Origin: Phycisphaerales bacterium
GTDB taxonomy: Bacteria > Planctomycetota > Phycisphaerae > Phycisphaerales > UBA1924
Assembly (NCBI GenBank): GCA_019750095.1
Contig: JAIEOW010000016.1
Span: forward strand, 1-33,181
DNA: 33,181 bases
Reading direction: 5' to 3'
Below, in pieces: positions 1 through 7,599 of this stretch. Both the position numbers and the translations under genes were made by a program. The notes below the pieces were generated by a model. The model worked only from the letters and a program-made list of their open reading frames with translations, was not told where the DNA came from and made no database searches. Each line of letters begins with the position of its first letter. Positions within the stretch are counted from its first letter, which is position 1.

Positions 1-108
1 CACAAAGTCCTTGAAGCGGTAGGTGCGGTGGATCGGCCCGCCGGTCTCGGCCCATTCGGGAATGGTCTTCAGGGCCTCTTGTATTTGGTCTTCGGAGAGC
101 TTGTCCAT
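1..108 (-). CDS. phhB: 4a-hydroxytetrahydrobiopterin dehydratase (pterin-4a-carbinolamine dehydratase), N-terminal part
   Basis: The first 36 codons read leftwards and run off the window edge. They match the N-terminus of the pterin-carbinolamine dehydratase family: a start MDKLSEDQIQEAL, then a Pro-Trp pair (IPEW), then RTYRFKDF, as in family members of the type LSxEEIxxAL..PGW..R.FxFKDF. The enzyme dehydrates 4a-hydroxytetrahydropterin to recycle the pterin cofactor of aromatic amino acid hydroxylases; many bacteria carry it without an obvious hydroxylase. The ATG at 108 is the simplest start; an in-frame GTG at 120 would add four residues. It is divergent from gluQ. The catalytic His motifs lie outside the window, so the call rests on the N-terminal match only. 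Confidence 0.68.
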   Translation of the reverse strand, partial: MDKLSEDQIQEALKTIPEWAETGGPIHRTYRFKDFV

Positions 109-130
109 GTGGATGGGCACCGAGGCGCGA

Positions 131-184
131 GGGTGGGGCGGGGGTGGAAGGTGGAGAGGGGGCCGCAAGTGTATCTTGGGGGGG
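131..184 (+). promoter_or_regulatory. G-rich leader upstream of gluQ
   Basis: On the + strand this stretch has G-runs of 3, 4, 5, 5 and 7 bases (131-133, 135-138, 140-144, 158-162, 178-184). The last run lies two bases upstream of the gluQ ATG and must overlap its ribosome-binding region. The G-runs could fold into a G-quadruplex-like structure, but one loop is 13 nt, so the array is not a canonical motif. It lies between two divergent genes and should also hold their promoters; no clear -35/-10 pair was found. Confidence 0.3.
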
Positions 185-186
185 CC

Positions 187-1224
187 ATGGGCGACTCTGG
201 GCAGAAAACCTCGGCTGAACGGGTGACTCGGCTCGCGCCGTCGCCCACAGGGGCACTGCATCTGGGCAATGCTCGGACGTTTCTGATCACCTGGGCGCTG
301 GCTCGTCGGCTGGGGTGGCGTGTGGTGCTGCGGATCGAGGATCTGGATACGCCAAGAGTCAAGCCCGGAGCGGCGGAAGGCCTGATGGAGACCCTGCGCT
401 GGCTGGGGATGGATTGGGACCCGCCGACGGTTGGGCCAAATGAGAATCCGCTGGTGCAGTCGCGTGATCTTGAGCCGTATCGCGCGGCGATGCGGGTGCT
501 GGCGGAACGTGGGCGGGCGTATCCGTGTGAACTGACCCGACAGCAGATCGAGCAGGCGGCGAGCGCGCCGCAAGAGGGGGCTCACGATGTGGTTTTCGGC
601 GCGGAACTGCGGCCCGAGAGTGCGGGGGCCGAGCTGGACTTTGACGCGGTGCAGGCCGGAACGGTTCGTCTTGGGGGCGAGCCGGCGAACTGGCGATTCC
701 TGACGCCGGATGAACGTGCCGGGGGGCTGGCGCGATTTGTCGATCGATTTGCGGGGCCGCAGGAGCACGTGCCGGCGGAGACGGTCGGGGACTTTGTGCT
801 ATGGACGAAGCGCGACCAGCCGAGCTATCAGCTTGCGGTGGTGGTGGATGATGATCGCCAGGGTGTGACGCAGGTGGTGCGCGGGGATGACCTGCTGGAT
901 TCGGCGGGGCGGCAGATTCTGCTTCGGCACGCGCTTGGGCTGAGGCGAGGGGTGACGTATTGGCATCTGCCGCTGGTCATCGGGATGGATGGGCGGCGAC
1001 TGGCGAAGCGGCACGGCGACACGCGCGTGGATGAGTATCGGCGCCGGAAGGTGCCGGCGGAGATCGTGATCGGGCTGATCGCGTCGTGGACCATTCCCGG
1101 CGTGGCTCGGCGAGCGATGTCGGCGACGGAGTTCAGGTCGGCATTCGATCCGGATAGGATGGTTCGTGGGGCGGTGACGTTCACGGTTGAGGACGATCAA
1201 TGGCTTCTGGCGCACGCACGATGA
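187..1224 (+). CDS. gluQ: Glutamyl-Q tRNA(Asp) synthetase (GluRS paralogue)
   Basis: A 345-residue class I aminoacyl-tRNA synthetase catalytic core without the C-terminal anticodon-binding domain of true GluRS. That architecture is the hallmark of GluQ-RS, which attaches glutamate to queuosine in the anticodon of tRNA(Asp). The HIGH-type motif is HLGN (residues 25-28), followed by RIEDLDTPR (49-57), YQLAVVVDD (about 214), VVRGDDLL (about 230) and a KMSKS-equivalent KRHGD (274-278). The ATG at 187 is preferred because family homology begins about 14 residues later and a G-run precedes it; the frame is open further upstream to 28. An oddity is that the CxC zinc ligands of E. coli GluQ are not conserved: residue 114 is Cys in YPCEL but the partner Cys is absent. 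The stop overlaps the next gene (ATGA). A short discriminating GluRS is less likely. Confidence 0.85.
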   Translation: MGDSGQKTSAERVTRLAPSPTGALHLGNARTFLITWALARRLGWRVVLRIEDLDTPRVKPGAAEGLMETLRWLGMDWDPPTVGPNENPLVQSRDLEPYRAAMRVLAERGRAYPCELTRQQIEQAASAPQEGAHDVVFGAELRPESAGAELDFDAVQAGTVRLGGEPANWRFLTPDERAGGLARFVDRFAGPQEHVPAETVGDFVLWTKRDQPSYQLAVVVDDDRQGVTQVVRGDDLLDSAGRQILLRHALGLRRGVTYWHLPLVIGMDGRRLAKRHGDTRVDEYRRRKVPAEIVIGLIASWTIPGVARRAMSATEFRSAFDPDRMVRGAVTFTVEDDQWLLAHAR

Positions 1225-1760
1225 TGTGGTTGACCTGGGCAATGCTGGCGTTGTTGAGCGGCGGGCTGCTGAAGGCCTGCGAGCAGCCGCCACAGTCAAT
1301 GATCAGCGGCTCGGTGGCGACCGTGAAGATCAGCGGCCAGACGTACAAGCTGGAGATCGCGGCGACGGACGCCGTGCGTCTGAAGGGTCTGGGGCAGCGG
1401 ACGTCGATTCCTGAAGATGGCGGGATGATCTTCGTCTTTCCGCCGAGCCAGGTGCGGGTGCAGGAGTTCCTGATGCGGGACTGCCCGATCAACATCGACA
1501 TCATTTATCTGGACGGCGCGGGAAGAGTGTTGAGCTTTCACGAGATGAAGGCGGAGTTGCCGCGTGATCCGGCGAAGAGCGAGGGGACGATTGGGGAGAT
1601 CGGCAACGCGGCGTATGAAGGTCGGCTGAAGCGGTACAGCAGCCGCTATCCCGCGACGTTTGTGATCGAACTGAAGGAAGGATCGATCAAGAAGCTTGGC
1701 GTGAAAGATGGCGACCTGATCGAACTTGATGCGCCGGGATTGAAGAGCATGGCCAGGTAG
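1221..1760 (+). CDS. DUF192 family lipoprotein
   Basis: This 179-residue protein has a hydrophobic signal (WLTWAMLALLSGGLL) ending in LKAC, which fits a lipobox, followed by a DUF192 domain. The domain runs from about the TYKLEIAATDAVRLKGLGQR segment through MIFVFP and FLMRDCPINIDIIYLD to GDLIEL near the end. DUF192 proteins are small secreted or periplasmic beta-rich proteins of unknown biochemical function. The ATG at 1221 is chosen over an in-frame ATG at 1200 because it gives a 4-bp ATGA overlap with the gluQ stop, typical of translational coupling, and puts the signal peptide at the terminus. It is co-transcribed with gluQ by position; no functional link is known. Confidence is high for the family and moderate for lipidation, because Lys at -2 of the lipobox is unusual. 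Confidence 0.85.
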   Translation: MMWLTWAMLALLSGGLLKACEQPPQSMISGSVATVKISGQTYKLEIAATDAVRLKGLGQRTSIPEDGGMIFVFPPSQVRVQEFLMRDCPINIDIIYLDGAGRVLSFHEMKAELPRDPAKSEGTIGEIGNAAYEGRLKRYSSRYPATFVIELKEGSIKKLGVKDGDLIELDAPGLKSMAR

Positions 1761-1858
1761 TCCGATGGACAACCCGTGGACGTCGCGCGAGCGGTGCGCG
1801 GCGGGTCCGGTTCTCGGGCCATGGATCCACAGGTTCGGATTGGACCACGGATGGCACC

Positions 1859-3169
1859 ATGCGGACGCACTGCATCGCACTCTTGGCTGGACGCACGGCG
1901 GAGAGTGCGGGCGAGCCGGGAGGGGGCGGTGCTGGGCCTGAGCACTGGTGGGAAGCGATTTTTCGGGCCTGGCCGGAGAGCGCCGCGCCCCCGCGGGTTG
2001 AGCCCGTTGAACCCGAAGAACTGATCGTGCTCTTGCAAACCGGGAAGGCGGCGGCGAAGTACGACGCCGTGCTCTTGCGCAGCGGATTTGAGGGTGAAGA
2101 TCAGGCCCGGACCTATCGGGTGCTGGATAGCGTGCAGCAGGCGATGCTGCCGGCACTGATGATCGTCCGAGAACGATCGGAGCGGCTGAGCGAGTTTCAT
2201 CCCGGGTCGGTGCTCGTGCAGCCGGAGCATGCCGATCCGACGGTGACGTCGGCGATCCTGCACACGCTGTGCGATCGGCAGACGGCGGTGCGGGCGATGG
2301 AGCAGAATCTGCGGCTGGCCCAGAGCTTTCAGGGCGAGACCGCCGCAGAGATCGATCGGTTGCATCAGGAACTGCTGCTGGCGGCGCGCGTGCAGCGCGA
2401 CTTCATGCCCAAGCACATGCCGGAGGTAGAGGGGCTGAGCGCGAGCGTGTTGTTTCGCCCGGCGGGGTTTGTCTCTGGTGATACGTATGACGTGAGCCGG
2501 CTGGATGAGCATCACGTCGCGTTCTTTCTCGCCGACGCGATGGGCCACGGCGTGCCCGCCGCGCTGATGACGCTGTTTCTCACGGGCAGTTTGCCGCGGA
2601 AAGAGATGACGGCCGATGGGTATCGCATCGTGCCGCCGGGCGAGGCGCTCACGCGCTTGAACAACGGATTGCAGGAGTGCATGGCGGGGCCGGCGCGATT
2701 TGCAACGGCGATCGCAGGCGTTGTGGACACGCGCACGGGCGAGATCACCATGGCGTGCGCGGGACACCCGCCGCCACTGCGCGTCTCGCGGCACGGCGTG
2801 AGGCCGGTGGACGTCTCGGGCATGCTGCTGGGCGTCGTTGCCGACTATCAGTACGAGCAGATCACGATGCGTCTGGAGCCGGATGAGATTCTGGTCCTGC
2901 ATTCCGACGGCATCGAAACAACGTTTGGGGCGCGCACCAGCGGCGGCGATGGCCAGCCGCCGATCCATCATGCTCATCTGGGTGTGCTCCGCCGCGGAAC
3001 CTCGATGGATGATCTGACCTCGGCGATGAACAACCTCGCGGGTGTGATCGATCAACAGGTCGGCTCGCTTCATCAGGATGATGATCTGACCATCCTGGCG
3101 ATCCAGACACATCCGATCGAGGCGCAGGTGAGGGAGACGGATGAGATCATCGAGCGAGCTGCGGCGTAG
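1859..3169 (+). CDS. SpoIIE/RsbU-type PP2C serine phosphatase with N-terminal receiver-like region
   Basis: A 436-residue protein. Residues about 55-140 (KYDAVLLRSGFEG ... GSVLVQ) have the alternating strand/helix look of a receiver domain, but no Asp sits at the expected phosphoacceptor strand (VLLRS). A helical linker with LLLAARVQRDFMP (about 172-183) follows, typical of the segment before RsbU/SpoIIE phosphatases. The PP2C domain then carries SGDTYD (206-211), DAMGHG (226-231), CAGHPPP, LHSDGIE and DDDLT, which cover the metal-binding Asp positions. Such enzymes dephosphorylate anti-sigma-factor antagonists in partner-switching pathways; no anti-sigma or STAS gene is adjacent. The start is uncertain: the ATG at 1859 lacks a good ribosome-binding site. 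It ends 7 bp from the convergent aldehyde-dehydrogenase-like gene. Confidence 0.85.
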   Translation: MRTHCIALLAGRTAESAGEPGGGGAGPEHWWEAIFRAWPESAAPPRVEPVEPEELIVLLQTGKAAAKYDAVLLRSGFEGEDQARTYRVLDSVQQAMLPALMIVRERSERLSEFHPGSVLVQPEHADPTVTSAILHTLCDRQTAVRAMEQNLRLAQSFQGETAAEIDRLHQELLLAARVQRDFMPKHMPEVEGLSASVLFRPAGFVSGDTYDVSRLDEHHVAFFLADAMGHGVPAALMTLFLTGSLPRKEMTADGYRIVPPGEALTRLNNGLQECMAGPARFATAIAGVVDTRTGEITMACAGHPPPLRVSRHGVRPVDVSGMLLGVVADYQYEQITMRLEPDEILVLHSDGIETTFGARTSGGDGQPPIHHAHLGVLRRGTSMDDLTSAMNNLAGVIDQQVGSLHQDDDLTILAIQTHPIEAQVRETDEIIERAAA

Positions 3170-3176
3170 GTATCGA

Positions 3177-4037
3177 TTACGTCCCGCTCGGGTGCCAGAT
3201 GGTCTTCATCTCCACCACCGGCTCGATGCGCCAGGGGCTGAGCATGGCCTGGTCATCGTAGAAGTTCGGCTTCGCATCAATGCTCACACGCTTGACGTTC
3301 TCGGCCGCGCCTTCGCGAAGCAGGCGGGCGTGATCATCGCTGAGCCCTGCGGCGACGATGGCGTCGATATCGCGGTGGCCGGCGAAGATCGGGATGAGTT
3401 CTTCGCGCTGGCCCGTGAGGATGTTCATCGTCCCGCCGGGCACATCGCTGGTGGCGATCACCTCGGCGAGCACGGCGGAACAGAGCATCGCGGCGTCGGT
3501 TTCACCCGCAAGCACGACGACCGTGTTGCCCGCGCAGATCGCAGGAAGAGCCAATGAAAGCAGGCCGAGCAGCGCGGGCTCGTCGGGAGCGATGACGCCG
3601 ACCACGCCGGTGGCTTCGGGCGTGGTGAAGTTGTAGAACGGGCCGACGACGGGGTTGTTGCAGCCAAGAACCTGCGCGTATTTGTCGGCCCAGCCCGCAA
3701 ACCCGATCACCCGATCGATCGCCGCGGCGACCTGATCGGGCGTGCCCTTGGACTTGCGGCCAGACCCTGCAAGCAGCGCGGCGAACTCTTCACGCTTGCC
3801 TTCGAGCATCTCCGCCATGCGATAGAGGATTTGACCGCGGAGATATGCGCTTGCGTTCTTCCAGCCGGGAAGCGCCTTGCGAGCGGCGGTGACGGCATCG
3901 CGCAGATCCTTACGGCTGGCACGACAGACGTGGGCCTCTCCCTTGGCGACGGCGATCGTGCGGCCGGATTCCGAACGCGGAAACTTGCCGTCGATGAACA
4001 GCTTGTAGGTCTTGGTGACGTCGAGGCGGTCGGGCAT
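3177..4037 (-). CDS. Aldehyde-dehydrogenase-like protein lacking the catalytic half
   Basis: The 286-residue product matches the first half of the ALDH superfamily: YKLFIDGKFP (11-20), ARKALPGWKN, GQILYRMAEMLE, then a Rossmann-like NAD-binding region GVVGVIAPDEPALLGL...PAICAGNTVVVLAGE and VPGGTMNILTG. Where real enzymes read PWNFP with the oxyanion Asn, this has PDEPA. Where they read LELGGK with the catalytic Glu, it has SIDAKPN. The GQxC nucleophile region is missing altogether. The frame ends in a natural-looking tail (IWHPSGT), so this resembles a stable non-catalytic ALDH paralogue rather than a recent truncation. Related short PDEP-type ALDH-like proteins are, from memory, found beside full-length ALDHs in other bacteria, but no full-length partner is in this window. 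The start is the ATG at 4037, 35 bp after the M48 protease stop, so the two are probably co-transcribed. Confidence 0.78.
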   Translation of the reverse strand: MPDRLDVTKTYKLFIDGKFPRSESGRTIAVAKGEAHVCRASRKDLRDAVTAARKALPGWKNASAYLRGQILYRMAEMLEGKREEFAALLAGSGRKSKGTPDQVAAAIDRVIGFAGWADKYAQVLGCNNPVVGPFYNFTTPEATGVVGVIAPDEPALLGLLSLALPAICAGNTVVVLAGETDAAMLCSAVLAEVIATSDVPGGTMNILTGQREELIPIFAGHRDIDAIVAAGLSDDHARLLREGAAENVKRVSIDAKPNFYDDQAMLSPWRIEPVVEMKTIWHPSGT

Positions 4038-4072
4038 GGGCAATGGTATGGGGTTGACTCGAGCGTTCGGCG

Positions 4073-5161
4073 TTACCGTGCCGCCAATCCCGCATCCGCC
4101 CGGCAAACCCCGCACCACGTCAGTGGATTGTCCAGATCAAAGTGGGCCGGATCATGGGCAAGTGCGGAGGCCAGATAGCGCACGCGGCCATTGTCGTCGA
4201 TGGCGGCCCGGGGGCGGAGCTGGTTGCGTGTGTTGTCGGGTTTGGCGTTGCCGCCGCCCCCCGCAGGGTTGGCGGGTGACGCGCCGCCGGGCGTGATGCC
4301 GCGCACGGCGAGATAGCGCTGGCGATAGCGGTCGGCGTAGTCCTGATAGTTGCCAGCGTCGGGGCCGGTTTGCGTGTATGCGTATTCACCCTGCAGCAAT
4401 CTGCGGATGTCGTCGATGCGGGTTTGCGGCAGTGGGTGGGTGGCGAGGATTTCGGGACCGCCGCCAGAGCCAGAGGCGCGCTTGAGCACTTCCATGACTT
4501 CGAGCTGGCCGCGGGGGTTGTACCCGGCTTTGGTCATATAGCGCATGCCGAGCGTGTCGGCCTCGGTTTCCTGATCGCGAGAGAACTTCAGCAGCGTGCC
4601 ACCGACGAAGAGTTGCCCGCCCTGCATGGCGATCTGTGCGCCCGTGCCAGCGTTGCCCAGCAGCGCACCGCCGATGGCGAGCAGGCCCTGGCCGACCTGG
4701 GCCTGGCCCATGCGTTCGGCGGTGTGGCGGGCCATGACGTGCCCAATCTCGTGCCCGAGCACGCCGGCGAGCTGGGCTTCGGTGGTGAGCTTGTCGGCGA
4801 GGCCGCGCGACATGAAGACCTTCTCACCGGGGAGCGCAAAGGCGTTGATGACGTCGGAATCCAGCAGGATGAACTGCCAGGTTCGACGTGGGCCGTCAAC
4901 CTCGGTGTGATCTTTGAGCTTCATCCCGACTTCGGTGATGTAGTCGCGGAGGAGCGGGTTCTTGCTCTCGCCGCCCATTTCGTTGGTGAGCTGCGGGGCG
5001 TACTGATTGCCGATGGAGACTTCCGCGTCGCGGTTGAGCCCGCCGGTGAGCTGCTTTCTGCCGGTGGTGGGATTGGTCGAGCACGCGGCGAGCAGCAGGG
5101 GAAGGGCGAGTGTGATCGCGAGCAGGCGGGCAGAGCGGGTGATGGTGCTGAGATGGGACAT
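4073..5161 (-). CDS. M48 family zinc metalloprotease, lipoprotein
   Basis: A 362-residue periplasm-facing lipoprotein. The signal peptide ARLLAITLALPLLLAAC has a lipobox LAAC with Cys27, so it should be membrane-anchored. The peptidase domain follows: FALPGEKVFMSRGL, the zinc motif HEIGH (137-141) within LGHEIGHVMARH, and the third-ligand region ETEAD near 198-202. ATHPLPQTRI is the conserved HP motif of BepA/LoiP-like M48C proteases. The last ~70 residues are Gly/Pro-rich with a CGVC pair near the end. Family members degrade misfolded outer-membrane or envelope proteins. The start ATG at 5161 is selected because it opens the signal peptide. The gene lies upstream of the ALDH-like gene on the same strand and is divergent from menG, with palindromic repeats in the intervening DNA. 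Confidence 0.88.
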   Translation of the reverse strand: MSHLSTITRSARLLAITLALPLLLAACSTNPTTGRKQLTGGLNRDAEVSIGNQYAPQLTNEMGGESKNPLLRDYITEVGMKLKDHTEVDGPRRTWQFILLDSDVINAFALPGEKVFMSRGLADKLTTEAQLAGVLGHEIGHVMARHTAERMGQAQVGQGLLAIGGALLGNAGTGAQIAMQGGQLFVGGTLLKFSRDQETEADTLGMRYMTKAGYNPRGQLEVMEVLKRASGSGGGPEILATHPLPQTRIDDIRRLLQGEYAYTQTGPDAGNYQDYADRYRQRYLAVRGITPGGASPANPAGGGGNAKPDNTRNQLRPRAAIDDNGRVRYLASALAHDPAHFDLDNPLTWCGVCRADAGLAAR

Positions 5162-5222
5162 TGTTTGGAGACTCCGACGTGCGGCGGGACAGATGGAATG
5201 AAAATGGGACCGAAGACGGAGA

Positions 5223-5241
5223 CACAGGCGGGACGCCTGTG
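5223..5241. repeat. REP-like palindrome, 8-bp arms with GGA loop
   Basis: The arms CACAGGCG (5223-5230) and CGCCTGTG (5234-5241) are perfect inverted repeats around the loop GGA. The element lies in the divergent intergenic region between the M48 protease and menG. The kdpC elements at 31819-31837 and 32125-32143 have the same 8-3-8 architecture and the same GGA/TCC loop but a different arm sequence, so it may belong to a related family of dispersed palindromes. Confidence 0.6.
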
Positions 5242-5260
5242 CCACCAGATTCAGATCGCC

Positions 5261-5288
5261 AGTCGGCGGAATCTGCAGGCCGCCGACT
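5261..5288. repeat. Inverted repeat, 9-bp arms
   Basis: AGTCGGCGG (5261-5269) and CCGCCGACT (5280-5288) are exact reverse complements separated by 10 nt. It follows the palindrome at 5223-5241 and ends about 30 bp upstream of the menG start, so it would lie in the menG leader if transcription begins upstream. It may be part of the same repeat insertion or a regulatory hairpin; nothing distinguishes these. Confidence 0.45.
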
Positions 5289-5317
5289 CCCGAATCCTAC
5301 CATGAATTCTCTTGCCC

Positions 5318-6099
5318 ATGGCCACTCAAGATTCCTCGTCGAACGTTCCCGCATGGTCTGAAAGCGACCTGTCGGCGAATCCGCACGCACGCAGCGACAA
5401 GCCCGAACGCGTGCGGAAAATGTTCGCGGCGATCGCCCGGTCGTATGACCTGAACAACCGGGTGCACTCGCTGTGGCAGGATCAGGCCTGGCGGCGATAC
5501 GCCGTGCGCGTTGCGGGTGTGCGGCCATCGGATGTGGTGCTGGATGTGGCCTGCGGCACGGGGGATTTGTCGAGCTGTTTGCCAAAGCCGGCGCGGCGCG
5601 GGTGATCGGGCTGGACTTTACCTATGAGATGCTCGCGATCGCGCGGGTGAAGGCCGAGGGACGCGCTCCGGCGGCCAAAGCCGAGCGCATCGCGTACATG
5701 CAGGGTGATGCGCAGCGTTTGCCGCTGGCGGATCAATCGGTGGATGTGGTGTCGATCGCCTTTGGAATTCGCAATGTGCTGGAGCCCGAGCGGGCGATCC
5801 GCGAGTTTGCGCGGGTCTTGAAGCCCGGGGGTCGGCTGGTGGTGCTGGAGTTCGCCGAGCCGCGGCTCGCGCCGGTGCGATGGTTCAACGCGCTCTATTG
5901 CGCACGGATCATGCCGGTGACGGCGACGTGGATCTCCGGCGACAAGAGCGGGGCGTACAAGTATCTTCCAAAGTCGGTGGCGACTTTTGTCGCGCCCGAA
6001 AAGCTCATGGGGATGATGGGCGCGGCAGGGTTCAAGGGCATGAAGGCCAAGTCGCTGTCGCTGGGCATCTGCATGTGCTATTCGGCGACCAGGGTGTGA
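5318..6099 (+). CDS. menG: Demethylmenaquinone/2-polyprenyl-6-methoxyphenol C-methyltransferase, frameshifted
   Basis: The UbiE/MenG family methylates demethylmenaquinone with S-adenosylmethionine in the last step of menaquinone synthesis. The first frame (5318 to about 5569) carries the N-terminal signature YDLNNRVHSLWQDQAWRR and the SAM motif DVACGTGDL. The rest (VELFAKAGAARVIGLDFT, DAQRLPLADQSVDVVSIAFG, LKPGGRLVVLEF, SGAYKYLP) continues in another frame to the stop at 6099. One extra G after 5569 would restore an uninterrupted protein of about 260 residues, the normal family length. The start is the ATG at 5318 (MATQDSS). Both halves are well conserved and a one-base loss explains everything, so an assembly error is at least as likely as a real mutation. 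It is convergent with the ABC permease at 6244. Confidence 0.85.
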
Positions 6100-6243
6100 G
6101 CGAGCCCGGGGAGCGGCGTGTGATCGACCTGGGTGTGGTCGCTTCGATACGAGCGGCTGGGCTGTGTGATAATCGGGCTTCTGGGTGCCGAACGCGATGA
6201 GCGGAACTCACGCGGGTTTGCCTCTCGATGCCCGTCGAATGAC

Positions 6244-7599
6244 TCATCCGACTTCACGCTTCTGGAACAGGATCACCGCCAGCGACAGGAACACGCCGAC
6301 CTGCATGAGCCCGTAAACGACCACCATGGCGACGTGCGACATCGGGATCTTTTGATTCTGACTCACGGCATCAAGCAGCCAGAAGGCCTGCACGTTCGGG
6401 ATGATTCCCCACACGCCCCACGCGGCGTAGTTGAATCGCGTCGGACGCGTGAACACAAAGTCGCCCTCACGCGGGGGTCTTGAGACCAACGCACCGGGGG
6501 TGCCGGTGCGCACGATCGTCAGGTCTCGTGCCTTCTGATTCAGCACGGCGAGCGCGGCGGGCTTGGTGCGATCGCTGAGGTCGCTCATGTTCGCGACATC
6601 GCCCTTGAAGGGCTCAAAGTCGGGCGTCACCAGGCGATATCCGCTTGGATTTGGGCCGAAGTAGACCGGTGTGCCCGGAGCCATGCGCACCCTCGGCTCG
6701 GTCTCGAGCTTCAGGTCATAAGTATCTTCGGGGTTGATCAGCGCCGCCATGCCGTCGCGCTGCGGCGTGGCGGACTGGATGCGGGCGATGAAGGTGTTGT
6801 CGATCGCAAAGCGTCCGATCAGATGGTTGCTCATCAGCCCGAAGACGAACACCCCGGCGCAGATGACCAGCGTCATGACCTGTCCAAGCCGCGCCGACGC
6901 GGCTGTGGCGACGCCGGTAAGCACGAGCATCGCCGAGAGCAGGCAGATGCTCGCCTTGGTGATCTCGGGCTTGAAGTCGTGCAGGAGTTCCTGGGGCTTC
7001 CAATCCGGCCCCAGCAGCAGCACGCCGAGATAGGCGGCGAGCATGAGCGGACACAGAATGAGCGTCGTAACCTGCGGAAATGACCAGGAATAGAAGTAGT
7101 TGCACCAGATGCCAAGCCCGACGCTGAGCAGCACGGCAAGAGTGGTGAAGACCAGCACGGGCTGATCAAACTCGTCGGCGGTGGTGGCGAGCACCTTGTG
7201 CCGAACGGCCATGAGGACCCAGATGATCATCGTGCTGACGGTGATCAGGATGGCCCCCGAGACGCCGAGGTACTTGCCCAGAACGACCGTCACACGCGAA
7301 ACCGGCTTGCTGACGACGGTGAGGACGGTCTTGCGGTCGATTTCCTTGCTGATGACGGCGGTCGCGAGAAACGCGGCGAGCAGCATTCCACTGACAAAGA
7401 CCGTGGCGAGATTGATGTCGAGCGCGACCTTGTCGTCGGCGGAGACTTCGGCGCTGGAGGAATAATCCATGCTGAACGCCGCGGTCGCGGTGGTCAGAAG
7501 GATGAACAGCCCGCACAATGCGGTGAGAATGAAATAGATGGGCTGGCGGACGCTCTCGAGGAACGTGTTTCGGGAGATGGTGAAGACCTGGGAGATCAT
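6244..7599 (-). CDS. ABC-2 type transporter permease
   Basis: A 451-residue integral membrane protein beginning MISQVFTISRNTFLES, a typical cytoplasmic amphipathic start of NosY-like ABC-2 permeases. Hydrophobic segments lie at roughly 20-42, 68-92, 105-127, 150-167, 175-195, 214-232, 237-255 and 420-440. The segment AVISKEIDRKTVLTVVSKPVSRVTVVLGKYLG is the conserved coupling region of this family. A large extracytoplasmic domain (about 260-400) precedes the last helix. No ATPase gene adjoins it. The nearest is the ABC ATPase at 12789-14039 in the divergent SPFH cluster, and this protein resembles the permease of that cluster in the coupling-loop wording (exKVI-type, TKPV/SKPV, GKYLG/GKWLG). 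It may therefore be a second membrane subunit for the same ATPase; that is inference. The start ATG at 7599 is clear. Confidence 0.85.
   Translation of the reverse strand: MISQVFTISRNTFLESVRQPIYFILTALCGLFILLTTATAAFSMDYSSSAEVSADDKVALDINLATVFVSGMLLAAFLATAVISKEIDRKTVLTVVSKPVSRVTVVLGKYLGVSGAILITVSTMIIWVLMAVRHKVLATTADEFDQPVLVFTTLAVLLSVGLGIWCNYFYSWSFPQVTTLILCPLMLAAYLGVLLLGPDWKPQELLHDFKPEITKASICLLSAMLVLTGVATAASARLGQVMTLVICAGVFVFGLMSNHLIGRFAIDNTFIARIQSATPQRDGMAALINPEDTYDLKLETEPRVRMAPGTPVYFGPNPSGYRLVTPDFEPFKGDVANMSDLSDRTKPAALAVLNQKARDLTIVRTGTPGALVSRPPREGDFVFTRPTRFNYAAWGVWGIIPNVQAFWLLDAVSQNQKIPMSHVAMVVVYGLMQVGVFLSLAVILFQKREVG

Noticed and set aside
1646..3112. Long open frame on the minus strand opposite the PP2C phosphatase
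   Set aside because: It has no recognisable domain and mirrors the GC-rich phosphatase coding strand; long antisense frames are expected here.
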